Positions 14,609 to 22,840 of a stretch of DNA of 24,836 nucleotides are shown here, in pieces. The position numbers and the translations under genes are program-made. Source of the stretch: Chloroflexia bacterium. GTDB taxonomy: Bacteria > Chloroflexota > Chloroflexia > Thermomicrobiales > CFX8. Each line of letters begins with the position of its first letter. Position 1 is the first letter of the stretch. Location: positions 1-24,836 of the forward strand of contig JACCZH010000132.1 of assembly GCA_013696045.1 (NCBI GenBank), written 5' to 3'. The notes under the pieces were generated by a model. That model was not told the DNA's origin, made no database searches, and saw nothing but the letters and a program-made list of their open reading frames with translations.

Positions 14609-15133
14609 GTGGAGGTCGAACGCATAGATTTCCAGACCACGGTTGATGAGGCCCTCAAGATCGTCTACAGTCATCACCATCGGTTGGTGACGCGCCTTTT
14701 CCCTGACGCCGAGCGCCCTCTTAACATTGAGGCGCTACGGGCTGGCCCGCTCGGGCGAGACCTCGGACGTCTGGCGGCCCTGGCGCGTGGAGAGATGCGG
14801 GAAGCTCGCGACACGGTGCTCGAACGCATCGACTCGGTGTTGCAGCTCTTGTTCTGGCCACCGATGGCGGATGACTACACGGTGCCCCGGTCGTTCTGGG
14901 AGACGGACCTGGGCCGGATGATCTCGATGGCGAAGTTTAGAGCCTACGAGCCGTCGGAACTTGTGTCGATCGGTAATGCCGCCCAGCGCCTGGGTGTTAC
15001 CCGTCCCACAATTTACCGGTGGATGGATGAGAAGCATCTCGGTTATGTCCGGGACGAGATGTCGGGCCGTACCTTTGTGGTGCAGCAAGATGTCGAAACA
15101 TTGTTACAGGAGGCTGGCGACAGCCTGATGTAG
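14609..15133 (+). CDS. Helix-turn-helix (MerR/excisionase-type) DNA-binding protein with novel N-terminal region
   Basis: This is a 174-residue protein. Residues about 118-168 form a MerR/excisionase-like helix-turn-helix: LVSIGNAAQRLGVTRPTIYRW, followed by a wing-like GRTFVVQQDVETLL. Residues 1-112 are mostly helical, with charged and Leu-rich stretches (LGRDLGRLAALARGEMREAR, LERIDSVLQLLF). I do not recognise this region. It could be a dimerisation or sensor domain. The GTG start at 14609 has GGAAGGAG (14596-14603) 5 bases upstream and follows a near-consensus promoter; a TTG at 14531 is rejected because it is the -35 box. It is divergent from the ABC exporter operon, so it may regulate that operon, itself, or both (inference). 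A strong hairpin terminator follows the stop. Confidence 0.8.
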   Translation: MEVERIDFQTTVDEALKIVYSHHHRLVTRLFPDAERPLNIEALRAGPLGRDLGRLAALARGEMREARDTVLERIDSVLQLLFWPPMADDYTVPRSFWETDLGRMISMAKFRAYEPSELVSIGNAAQRLGVTRPTIYRWMDEKHLGYVRDEMSGRTFVVQQDVETLLQEAGDSLM

Positions 15134-15156
15134 CTCAGCCATCCGAGCCCATTTCG

Positions 15157-15183
15157 AACGCGAGGCACACGGGCCTCGCGTTT
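15157..15183. terminator. Bidirectional terminator between the HTH gene and alr
   Basis: A perfect 10-pair stem, AACGCGAGGC (15157-15166) with GCCTCGCGTT (15173-15182), has a 6-base loop. A short T-rich tail follows on the plus strand (TTTGTCGTT). It sits between the two convergent stop codons (15133 and 15188) and can serve both genes. Confidence 0.7.
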
Positions 15184-15187
15184 GTCG

Positions 15188-16381
15188 TTATCCGCCTTCT
15201 GATTCGCCGAGGATGGGGTCCTCCCATCCAACCGGCTCGCCAGAGCGATAGTAGACGCGCGGAACTCGTTCAGTCAGACGGGTCGCGATTTCATAGTTAA
15301 TGGTACCGTCGAGGCGGGCTACGTCGTCAAAGGACATGGTTCCTTCAGAACCGTCTCCAATGACGCTCACCTCGTCGCCGACTGTCGCTTGCTTTGATAG
15401 GCCCACCACCGCCTGATCCATACACACACGCCCCCGGATCGGGCTTCGCTCGCCGTTGACGATAAACCACCCCAAGTTCGACAGGCTGCGTGGCAGTCCG
15501 TCGGCGTAGCCAATTGGCACAGTTCCGATTAGCTCGTTCCCTTGGGGACGATATGTCAACCCATATGAAACTCCCTCCCCTCTCGGCAACACGAACGAAC
15601 GTGTCAACCGGCTGTGGATGCTGAGCACTGGCACCATTCCATATGGAAGCGACACATCGGGAGACGGCTTGAGGCCATAGGTCGCGATGCCAGCTCGAAC
15701 GAGGTTCGAGCGGCCTTGCTGACCCGTAATGGTCCCGGCGCTATTCGCGAGATGAACGTACCTGGGGACGATGTCCGCGTCCCCAAGCTGTTTCACCAGA
15801 CGCTCAGTGCGAGCGATCTGCTCTCGGGTAACTGAAAGATCCGACTCGTCCGCCGACGAAAAATGGCCGTAGATGCCTTCAAACACGATCCGTTCGTCAT
15901 CGGCGAGCTTCCGGGCGATATCGAACGCGAGATCCGGCAGGGCGCCGTAGCGGTGGAGACCCGAATCGATTTTGAGATGGACGATTGGTCGCTCACTGGA
16001 CCGTTGGGCGGCGTCTTGCACGGCTTCCAGAGCTGCTTCCGTTCCAACTGATATCGTCAGGCTCTGACTGACGGCTCTGTCAAGCTGGGCAAGGTTGGGG
16101 CCGCCAAATACGAGGATGGGCGCGTCAATCCCTGCCAGCCGGAGCTGGACACCTTCCGAGATTCTGGCGACGGCAAGATAGTTTGCGCCAGACCGCGTAG
16201 CCGCGCGGCCGCAGGCCACTGCTCCATGGCCGTAAGCATTGGCCTTTAGCACGGCCATGAATGCTTTATCCTCGCCGGCGATCGCTCGCAGAATTCGGAC
16301 ATTGTCCTCATAGCGGCCCAGGTCAACCCGCGCGTAGGTGGCCGACTGAATGATGGAGACGCGATTCTCGCAATCTGACAT
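15188..16381 (-). CDS. alr: Alanine racemase
   Basis: This PLP-dependent cytoplasmic enzyme makes D-alanine for peptidoglycan from L-alanine. It is 397 residues, slightly longer than usual (about 360-380), with an N-terminal extension of about 12 residues. The PLP lysine is K46 in MAVLKANAYGHG. The second catalytic base is the Tyr in GVSYGLTYRP. RVCMDQ, GTVPIGYADGLPR and NYEIATRL match the family C-terminal domain. The ATG at 16381 is 2 bases after the TGA of the CBS-domain gene, so it is the last gene of the minus-strand run from tgt and is probably translationally coupled. Confidence 0.95.
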   Translation of the reverse strand: MSDCENRVSIIQSATYARVDLGRYEDNVRILRAIAGEDKAFMAVLKANAYGHGAVACGRAATRSGANYLAVARISEGVQLRLAGIDAPILVFGGPNLAQLDRAVSQSLTISVGTEAALEAVQDAAQRSSERPIVHLKIDSGLHRYGALPDLAFDIARKLADDERIVFEGIYGHFSSADESDLSVTREQIARTERLVKQLGDADIVPRYVHLANSAGTITGQQGRSNLVRAGIATYGLKPSPDVSLPYGMVPVLSIHSRLTRSFVLPRGEGVSYGLTYRPQGNELIGTVPIGYADGLPRSLSNLGWFIVNGERSPIRGRVCMDQAVVGLSKQATVGDEVSVIGDGSEGTMSFDDVARLDGTINYEIATRLTERVPRVYYRSGEPVGWEDPILGESEGG

Positions 16382-16383
16382 GT

Positions 16384-16866
16384 TCAGGACTCACTGAGCG
16401 ATGCTTCAGCTTCGGCAATGAGCCGCACAATGTCAGACCGGCTAATTATGCCGACGACCCGGTTGTCATGGTTGAGAACCGGCACGGGATTCACCTTGCG
16501 CTCGAACATGAGTGTCGCGACCTCACGGACGGTGGCATCCACTGTCACGCTATAGACTGGCGCGGTCATCAACTGCCCGGCGCTGGTGGCAAGCACCCGC
16601 CGAAGGTCGTCTTCGCTGGTGTCGCCAGGCATCCTGATGATCCAATCGAGGATAGGTACGAAGGTTGGAGTGTCAACCTGTATCTCGTGCGAGATGATGT
16701 CGGTCTCCGTGATAATGCCAACAAGGTTGTTGTCCGCGTCGATGACCGGCAGTCCACTGATGCCCTTCTCGCTCATGGTGCGCGCCACCTGGGCGATTGA
16801 CGTGTCGGGCGCAGTGGCGAGTACCTCCACGGTCATGATCTGGGTTACGGGTTGATCGGCTGCCAC
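16384..16866 (-). CDS. CBS-domain pair protein
   Basis: This 160-residue stand-alone Bateman module has two CBS domains. CBS1 (about 7-65) contains VTQIMTVEV, SEKGISGLPVID and LVGIITETDII. CBS2 (about 97-152) contains AGQLMTAPVYSV, ERKVNPVPVLN and VVGIISRSDIVRLI. Such modules bind adenosyl nucleotides and regulate partner proteins; the ligand cannot be told from the sequence. The frame is open upstream to an ATG at 16929, which would overlap nnr by 32 bases without a ribosome-binding site. The GTG at 16866 has AAGGA about 7 bases before it and starts right at the domain, so it is preferred. It lies 31 bases after nnr and 2 bases before alr. Confidence 0.85.
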   Translation of the reverse strand: MAADQPVTQIMTVEVLATAPDTSIAQVARTMSEKGISGLPVIDADNNLVGIITETDIISHEIQVDTPTFVPILDWIIRMPGDTSEDDLRRVLATSAGQLMTAPVYSVTVDATVREVATLMFERKVNPVPVLNHDNRVVGIISRSDIVRLIAEAEASLSES

Positions 16867-16897
16867 GTGGCGATCCTTACTGTTCTGCCGGAGCGGC

Positions 16898-18502
16898 CTA
16901 TATCCACCAGTCGGGCTCATCGAAATCATGCCAGAAGTTCTGGATACGAGCGATTAAATCGCGCGCCAGAAATCCGCGCCGCGGGAAGGAGCCGCCGGCT
17001 TCCGCGCCGATAAACACCCCGGCGAGCGCGGCGTGCAGTGGCTCCAATCCCTGTGCAAGAAAACCTCCGATAACGCCAGCAAGGACGTCTCCCGTTCCTG
17101 GGGTGGCCAATTCGGGTGTCGCGCGAGGAGCCACAAAGACGCGGCCATCCGGCGCGGCAACCGTTGTGTAGCCGCCTTTTAACACGACCACCTGCCCCCA
17201 TGCTTTTGCGGCGGCGCGCGCTGTTTCACGAGGGTCACGAGCAACCTCGTCTGCTTCGACACCCAGGAGACGCGCCATTTCGCGCTGGTGTGGTGTCATG
17301 ACGGCGCTAATATTCGCGAGCAGCGATGGCCAATTCTCCTGGGTTGCAAGCCAGTTGAGCGCGTCCGCATCGAGCACGATGGGCGCCGCGGCAAGCGCGG
17401 ATGCCTCTGGCGCAGGCTCATCTTCGTCCGTCCGTGACGCTCCGAACCCGATAGGCGCAACGGATCGGGATGTGGCCTGTCCGAAAAGGCGCGCCAGTAG
17501 CGCAATCGCCGGTTCATCCTGGCCAAGCCCCGGTCCGAGCAAGACTGCGGTGTATCGCGCTCGCTCGCCCGTTATCGCGTCGTTCAAATCGCGCACTGAA
17601 CGCCGGGGATCACTGTCGCTGAGCGGGACGAACACAACTTCCGGGAGCTGAGCGGCAATCGTGCTGATCAGCATCCTCGGGACGGCTGCTCCAACGAGTC
17701 CGGTGCCCACCCGCAGCGCAGCTTCAGCAGCCAGACGAGGCGCGCCGATGTACTTCGGCGCGCCTCCGATGACTAGCAGTCCACCATGGTCATGCTTTCC
17801 AGCCGTTGCACGGCGGCGTGGAAACCAGGAGGAGACCATCTCCTGGGTCACAACAGCAATCGACGCATCGTCAGGAGGAGTAAGTCCAATATCCATGGTC
17901 TCAACCGCCCCGGCGAGTGTTACTGCTGGCTCGTTGAGTAAGCCCTGTTTCAGGAATCCGATGCTAAGCGTCACGTCTGCTTGCACTGCATTGTCGCTCG
18001 CCTCACCTGTGGCCGCGTCCACCCCCGACGGGAGATCGATGGCAATGATCGGGATGCGGTGCGTACGACGGAAGCCGGCCACGGTAGCAATCGCATCTGC
18101 CGCTGTTTCAGAAAGCTCGGAGCGTCCACCGATGCCGTAAATGCCGTCCAGAATAATCGTCGCTGAGTCGATGGCAGCGATGTCGGAGACGCGGTTAATG
18201 GCCTCTAAACGTGATGGGTTGGCAGGTAGATCTCCAAAGCCATCACGATCGACCAAATAGACGGAGCCGGTCCAGCCACGATCGATGAGATTTGCAACAG
18301 TAACAATCGCATCCCCGCCGTTTTTGCCAGGACCAGCGAGCGCAATCACATGCGAGGGGTCGTCACCACTGATGTGGCGATTGTCGATCCATTCCGCCAT
18401 GGCGGCCGCGGCATCGCGCATCAAGTCCGCCTCACTGCGGCCCGCGTCAATCGCGTGCTGCTCAGCGGTTCGCATTTGGTCCGGTGTAACGACGTAGGTC
18501 AT
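16898..18502 (-). CDS. nnr: Bifunctional NAD(P)H-hydrate repair enzyme (epimerase and ADP-dependent dehydratase)
   Basis: This 534-residue fusion repairs damaged, hydrated NADH and NADPH. The N-terminal YjeF_N epimerase domain (about 1-215) carries GPGKNGGDA (57-65) and PIIAIDLPSGVDAATGE. The C-terminal YjeF_C dehydratase domain (about 225-530), a ribokinase-like fold, carries KHDHGGLLVIGGA, LLGPGLGQ, VLDADALNWL, MTPHQREMARLLG, VVLKGG and ATPGTGDVLAGVIGGFLAQG. A hydrophilic insert rich in Glu, Pro and Ala (about 350-375) precedes the IVLDAD strand. The ATG at 18502 overlaps the acpS stop as ATGA, and the acpS-nnr pairing is common in bacteria. Confidence 0.95.
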   Translation of the reverse strand: MTYVVTPDQMRTAEQHAIDAGRSEADLMRDAAAAMAEWIDNRHISGDDPSHVIALAGPGKNGGDAIVTVANLIDRGWTGSVYLVDRDGFGDLPANPSRLEAINRVSDIAAIDSATIILDGIYGIGGRSELSETAADAIATVAGFRRTHRIPIIAIDLPSGVDAATGEASDNAVQADVTLSIGFLKQGLLNEPAVTLAGAVETMDIGLTPPDDASIAVVTQEMVSSWFPRRRATAGKHDHGGLLVIGGAPKYIGAPRLAAEAALRVGTGLVGAAVPRMLISTIAAQLPEVVFVPLSDSDPRRSVRDLNDAITGERARYTAVLLGPGLGQDEPAIALLARLFGQATSRSVAPIGFGASRTDEDEPAPEASALAAAPIVLDADALNWLATQENWPSLLANISAVMTPHQREMARLLGVEADEVARDPRETARAAAKAWGQVVVLKGGYTTVAAPDGRVFVAPRATPELATPGTGDVLAGVIGGFLAQGLEPLHAALAGVFIGAEAGGSFPRRGFLARDLIARIQNFWHDFDEPDWWI

Positions 18503-18933
18503 TCAACAGCTCTCCGTGACTTGGAAGCAATAACGATCGCCATGGCGTCGCCTCTGGAGTGTGACAGTGAAACGCTCCAGTAGGTTAACCCTAACAATTC
18601 TGCTCGCCGGGCCGCAGTGTCATGAAGCACAAGGATGGGTTTGCCGCGGCGGTTTGGAAGAGTCTCGATATCGCGCCAGCGGACCCCTCGGATGCCTGTG
18701 CCAAGCGCTTTCATCGTGGCCTCTTTGGCGGCAAAGCGCGCCGCCAGCTCTGAGACACGCCCGGCGTAGCGCTCGCGTTCCCTGGGCGTGTAGATCCGCT
18801 CAAGAAACCGGTCGCCAAACTTGTTGAGGACATGCCCAATGCGCTCGATCTCGATCACATCAATACCGATTTCAACCGGGCCAGCTGCCTCCGGGTCCCA
18901 GATCGGAACGTAGTTATCGTCCGATGCCGACAT
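18499..18933 (-). CDS. acpS: Holo-[acyl-carrier-protein] synthase
   Basis: This small phosphopantetheinyl transferase moves the 4'-phosphopantetheine of CoA onto acyl carrier protein for fatty acid synthesis. Mg-binding D25 is in IGIDVIEIERI, and E71 is in ELAARFAAKEATMKALGTG. SVSLSHSRGDAMAIVIA matches the C-terminal strand. An upstream ATG at 18984 would give 161 residues and overlap ugd by 71 bases. The ATG at 18933 gives 144 residues, closer to the family's 120-130, with a short unstructured start. It still overlaps the end of ugd by 20 bases. It is coupled to nnr by an ATGA overlap. Confidence 0.92.
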   Translation of the reverse strand: MSASDDNYVPIWDPEAAGPVEIGIDVIEIERIGHVLNKFGDRFLERIYTPRERERYAGRVSELAARFAAKEATMKALGTGIRGVRWRDIETLPNRRGKPILVLHDTAARRAELLGLTYWSVSLSHSRGDAMAIVIASKSRRAVE

Positions 18934-20206
18934 ACGTAAATCCAAGTGAGCGCATCTCGTCGGCGTCATACAAATTGCGGCCATCGAGCACCAACGGTTG
19001 GCGCATCAGTTCAGCGACACGGGACATGTTGGCCTGCTTGAATTCGTTCCATGGTGTGACGACACACAGCGCGTCGGCGCCCTCAACTGCCTCGTATGGT
19101 GTCTGACATATCCGTGTCTGTGGCAACAGCTTTTGGGCGTTCTCCATTGCGGCTGGATCGAAGGCACGCACTGTTCCGCCCCGTTGCTGAATCATGTCGA
19201 TAATGTCCAGCGATGGCGACTCGCGGATGTCATCAGTATCTTGCTTGAATGCCAGTCCCCAGACCGCGATTTCCTTGCCGTGCACGTCGCCAACGTGCTC
19301 CTGGAGCTTGCGGACGAAGCGCCGGCGTTGGTCGACATTGATCTCCATAACGGCGTGCAGGAGCTGTGGATGACAATCCGCCTCATGCGCCATGTGCGCA
19401 AGTGCTTTGACATCCTTCGGAAAGCACGAACCGCCATAGCCAATTCCAGCCTGAAGGAAGAGCGATCCGATTCGCTGGTCGTAGCCCATGCCGCGCGCTA
19501 CAGTCGTTACGTCCGCCCCGACGCGCTCGCAGATTTGGGCGATTTCATTGATGAACGAGATCTTGGTGGCCAGGAAGGAGTTGGAAGCGTACTTGATCAT
19601 CTCCGCCGACCTCCGGTCGGTGATGACGGTGGGGGCGTTCAGAACACCGTAAAGCTCCGAAACTTTCTCGGCCGCCGCACGGTCGTCGGATCCAAGCACG
19701 ATTCGATCGGGATTTAGCACGTCATAGACGGCACTACCCTCGCGTAAGAATTCGGGGTTTGAGACGACGGCAAAATCCACGTTGTCGCTGACATGCTCAC
19801 GAATAATCTGGGTTACCAGATCTCCGGAGCCGATCGGCATTGTGCTCTTGTTGATGACTACAGCGCCGGTCTTCAAGTGCTCGGCGATCATCGCGGCCGC
19901 TTTGCGCACGGCTCGCATATCCGCTTCGCCAGACGATGATGAAGGCGTATCAACACAGATAAAGACGAACTCGGATTCCGGGACCGCCTCACTGTAGTCG
20001 GTTGTGAAATGCAACCGCTGGGCTTTGATGTTGCGGGAGATCAGTTCTGGCAACCCCGGCTCAAAGATCGGACACTCACCATTTCGAAGCATCTGAACCT
20101 TGGCCGCGTCGATGTCCACGCAATAAACATCATTCCCAAGGTCTGCGAATGCAGCTCCGGACACCAGTCCGACATAGCCGCTGCCGATGATACTAATCTG
20201 AGCCAT
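18914..20206 (-). CDS. ugd: UDP-glucose 6-dehydrogenase
   Basis: This 430-residue enzyme oxidises UDP-glucose to UDP-glucuronate with two NAD+, supplying precursor for acidic polysaccharides. The N-terminal NAD-binding motif is G8-S-G-Y-V-G13. FICVDTPSS, INKSTMPIGSGD, SNPEFLREGSAVYD, NSFLATKISFINEIA and the catalytic Cys261 in GYGGSCFPKDVKAL are all family hallmarks. AVWGLAFKQDTDDIRESPSL and the C-terminal UDP-binding region are complete. AAGGAG lies 10 bases before the ATG. It is downstream of the FecR-like gene by 72 bases and overlaps acpS by 20 bases. No polysaccharide biosynthesis cluster surrounds it, apart from the partial glycosyltransferase at the far window end. Confidence 0.95.
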   Translation of the reverse strand: MAQISIIGSGYVGLVSGAAFADLGNDVYCVDIDAAKVQMLRNGECPIFEPGLPELISRNIKAQRLHFTTDYSEAVPESEFVFICVDTPSSSSGEADMRAVRKAAAMIAEHLKTGAVVINKSTMPIGSGDLVTQIIREHVSDNVDFAVVSNPEFLREGSAVYDVLNPDRIVLGSDDRAAAEKVSELYGVLNAPTVITDRRSAEMIKYASNSFLATKISFINEIAQICERVGADVTTVARGMGYDQRIGSLFLQAGIGYGGSCFPKDVKALAHMAHEADCHPQLLHAVMEINVDQRRRFVRKLQEHVGDVHGKEIAVWGLAFKQDTDDIRESPSLDIIDMIQQRGGTVRAFDPAAMENAQKLLPQTRICQTPYEAVEGADALCVVTPWNEFKQANMSRVAELMRQPLVLDGRNLYDADEMRSLGFTYVGIGR

Positions 20207-20278
20207 GAACCTTTGTCTCCTTCTGGCCGGAACAATTCTCGTAAACAGGCTTGATTATGAGCAGCAACGGGATCATCC

Positions 20279-21592
20279 TCATTGGCCCGATTGTCCCAAT
20301 TCGCCGCTTGTTAGCGAGATATTCGTGACCGATGTCTGGTAACTTCGACCCGAAGCGTACACCACAACTGAGGTGATCTGTCTCGGCAAAGGCGACAGTT
20401 TGCGCAGATCAAAGATGACGTATTCCCAACTATCCAGATCGACCCGGGATCCGGTCTCGATTGGCACAGGGTGGGACTGATCTTCCAGGGCATAAAAGCG
20501 GCGTGACCATTGGCGCTCCTCTCCCAGGATATCAATGTAGTTTAGCTCGACGACCAGAGGGAATTGATCCAGGTCCGCGCCTCCGGCCAGGGGAGTTTGA
20601 GCCGAGATCTTAATGTGGAACGTGAGCTGAACCGAAGAATATACCCGCAAGGTCTGGCCGATCCTTTGTCGGATGCCGGTGCGAGCCGGGGTTTCATCAT
20701 CTGCGGCGCGCAACAGCTCGGCGGCCACGACGCTTGTGCCGTTCAACGATTCATTGACAAGCTCGACCGAACCGGCCCGCGTTGGCGCTGCCGAATCACC
20801 GCTCGCGTCGTGAAATTCGACCCAGTTGGAGAGACCGTATTCAAATGATCCATCCACTATTAGTTCCCGGACTGCTGATGTAACAGGGCCAATCACGCCG
20901 CTGGGATCGACTCTGAACTGTTGGTCGCTTAACAGACGTTGCGCCCCGCTTTCCGTCTGCAGAGTCGCCGCGCCGCGCAGCACCGCGGCTCGCATCCAGC
21001 GGTACGTCGAGGGTATTGGCGCGTTTGCTGAGACGCGTTGTACCTCCACAAGAAAGGAGCCCACTTCAGTGCGCCCATCTCCATCGGTCATAGTGACGCT
21101 TGCGTTCTCTAACTCCACAGAAAGCTCGCTGTAGCGGTATTCGCCGTGCGGCGCCATCGCAACGTAGATTGTTCCCCGCTCGGGACGCAACACTACGTGT
21201 TTCGTCGACTGCAGGAAACGAGAGGAGCGCGTCCTCGCCAGCTTGAGCACGGTGTCCTCGGATACTTCTATTGTTGACCCATCAAAGAGCGTAATCCAGA
21301 GGACAGTCCCAAGCGTCGTCGAAACCTCGTCGCCCTCGGAAATCGTTGTGGTTTCCGTTATGTAGCGCCAGTCCTCGTCACCCGGTGAGCGAAGGAGCGC
21401 ATTTGTCCCACTGATGATGGTCACAGTGGCAGTTTCCGCCTGGGTGGCGTGACGATAGTAGTAGGTTCCAAGGGCTGTGGCCCCGGTGAGAACAGCCGCC
21501 AGGACAAGCAGACCGGCAGCCATTGCAAGCCAGGCTCGCCGCATCTGGCGCCTGACCAGCGGTTCTGAATGATGCCCAAGGCTCGTTTCCAC
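20279..21592 (-). CDS. Membrane-anchored FecR-like protein with C-terminal beta-sandwich domain
   Basis: This 437-residue protein has a short cytoplasmic N-terminus, one membrane helix (about 20-43, LAMAAGLLVLAAVLTGATAL) and a large extracytoplasmic part. Residues about 55-230 resemble the FecR periplasmic domain: a TVTIISGTNALLRSPGD strand, then ISEGDEVSTTLGTVLWITLFDGSTIEVSEDTVLKL, which fits the repeated beta pattern with a DGS turn. Residues about 240-430 start DGSFEYGLSNWVEF and look like a galactose-binding/CBM-type jelly roll. The anti-sigma N-terminal region of true FecR and a neighbouring ECF sigma gene are both absent, so an envelope or carbohydrate-contacting role is more likely than iron signalling. 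The GTG start is 20 bases after tgt; the ribosome-binding site is weak. Confidence 0.75.
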   Translation of the reverse strand: METSLGHHSEPLVRRQMRRAWLAMAAGLLVLAAVLTGATALGTYYYRHATQAETATVTIISGTNALLRSPGDEDWRYITETTTISEGDEVSTTLGTVLWITLFDGSTIEVSEDTVLKLARTRSSRFLQSTKHVVLRPERGTIYVAMAPHGEYRYSELSVELENASVTMTDGDGRTEVGSFLVEVQRVSANAPIPSTYRWMRAAVLRGAATLQTESGAQRLLSDQQFRVDPSGVIGPVTSAVRELIVDGSFEYGLSNWVEFHDASGDSAAPTRAGSVELVNESLNGTSVVAAELLRAADDETPARTGIRQRIGQTLRVYSSVQLTFHIKISAQTPLAGGADLDQFPLVVELNYIDILGEERQWSRRFYALEDQSHPVPIETGSRVDLDSWEYVIFDLRKLSPLPRQITSVVVYASGRSYQTSVTNISLTSGELGQSGQ

Positions 21593-21612
21593 AGTGTGCG
21601 ACGTCCCGTCAG

Positions 21613-22797
21613 TTACGTCCGCGCCTGGCGCTGACGATACCGCGCCCGCTGTTCAGCGGCAACGGCCTGGTTTGCAACCTGATAACGCTCAATAAAGGCT
21701 TTGTGCTCAGAATCAAAGACGCCTTGCCGGATAGCGCTTCGCATTGCTTCCATCTGACGCATAAGAAAGCGCAGATTATGAATTGATCCCAAACGATACG
21801 CCAGCAGCTCTTTCGTGCGAAACAGGTGATGGAGATAAGCTACGCTAAATGTCTGGCAGGTATAGCAATCGCAGTCAGAATCGAGCGATTGATCGAGAGT
21901 TGCATAGCGCTGTGACGTCACGATCACCCTGCCGTCGGCTGTGTAAAGCGCTCCACGTCTGGCGACACGGGTAGGCAGCACGCAGTCAAACATGTCAACA
22001 CCCACGGCAACAGCATTCCAGAGATCTTCCGGAGAACCGACGCCCATCAGGTAGCGTGGCCGGGCTGAATCAAGCGCTGAGATTGAGCTCTCCAGCATCT
22101 CTGCCATGACGTCCTTCGGCTCACCCACACTAAGCCCACCGATGGCACAACCGTCCACTGGCGAATCATTGACCACCCTTGCTGAGACGGATCGCCGGCT
22201 GGCATCGAATCCACCCTGGCAGATTCCAAAGAGCAACGAACGGCCCTTCTCATGTATGTCTATATGTTCCCCGAAGGACGTCAAGTTGCGCGGCAGCCAG
22301 CGATGAGTGAGCTCCATGGCGTCGCGTTGCGCCGATTCGCCGGCGTCGTAACCCACACACACATCGAGCGCCATTATGATGTCCGAGCCGAACTGGGCTT
22401 GCAGTTTTACGGCTCGCTCCGGACTGAGCTCGTGCAGGCTGCCGTCGATGTGCGAGCGAAACGCTACGCCTTCTTCGTTCAGCTTGCGGTTTTGTGCCAG
22501 GCTGAACACCTGAAAACCACCGGAATCAGTCAGGACCGGTTTCTCCCACCGCATGAAATGGCTGACCCCGCCCAGATTCTCGATCAGATCGGCTCCGGGA
22601 CGTAACATCAAGTGGTAGGTATTCGCGAGAATGATTTCAGCGCCAAGGCCGGTAAGATCGGGTGGGTCAAGCGACTTTACACTTGCTTGAGTGCCAACGG
22701 GCATGAAGACCGGTGTCTGCACCTCGCCACGCGGTAGTGAGAGCCAGCCAGTGCGCGCGGGTCCGTCCTGGGCGACAATACGAAATGGTGAAGACAC
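21613..22797 (-). CDS. tgt: Queuine tRNA-ribosyltransferase (tRNA-guanine transglycosylase)
   Basis: This enzyme exchanges guanine 34 in tRNAs with GUN anticodons for preQ1 in the bacterial queuosine pathway. Hallmarks are TPVFMPVGTQASVKSL, catalytic D91 in LTDSGGFQVFSL, FGICQGG, GGLSVGEPK, the nucleophilic Asp in FDCVLPTRVARRG, and the Zn site C-x-C-x2-C followed by His (DCDCYTCQTFSVAYLHHLF). The frame extends upstream to 22866, which would overlap the divergent methyltransferase start. The GTG at 22797 gives the usual short N-terminus before ARTGWL and a 394-residue protein, with GAGG 11 bases upstream. It is the first gene of the minus-strand run ending at alr. No other queuosine genes are visible. 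Confidence 0.93.
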   Translation of the reverse strand: MSSPFRIVAQDGPARTGWLSLPRGEVQTPVFMPVGTQASVKSLDPPDLTGLGAEIILANTYHLMLRPGADLIENLGGVSHFMRWEKPVLTDSGGFQVFSLAQNRKLNEEGVAFRSHIDGSLHELSPERAVKLQAQFGSDIIMALDVCVGYDAGESAQRDAMELTHRWLPRNLTSFGEHIDIHEKGRSLLFGICQGGFDASRRSVSARVVNDSPVDGCAIGGLSVGEPKDVMAEMLESSISALDSARPRYLMGVGSPEDLWNAVAVGVDMFDCVLPTRVARRGALYTADGRVIVTSQRYATLDQSLDSDCDCYTCQTFSVAYLHHLFRTKELLAYRLGSIHNLRFLMRQMEAMRSAIRQGVFDSEHKAFIERYQVANQAVAAEQRARYRQRQART

Positions 22798-22840
22798 GTC
22801 CAAGCAAACCTCGCTAGGCTGATCCCGCGTTTGGAGCAGG

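Noticed and set aside
20279..21592. Calling the FecR-like gene an iron-dicitrate anti-sigma regulator
   Set aside because: It lacks the cytoplasmic anti-sigma region and a neighbouring ECF sigma gene.
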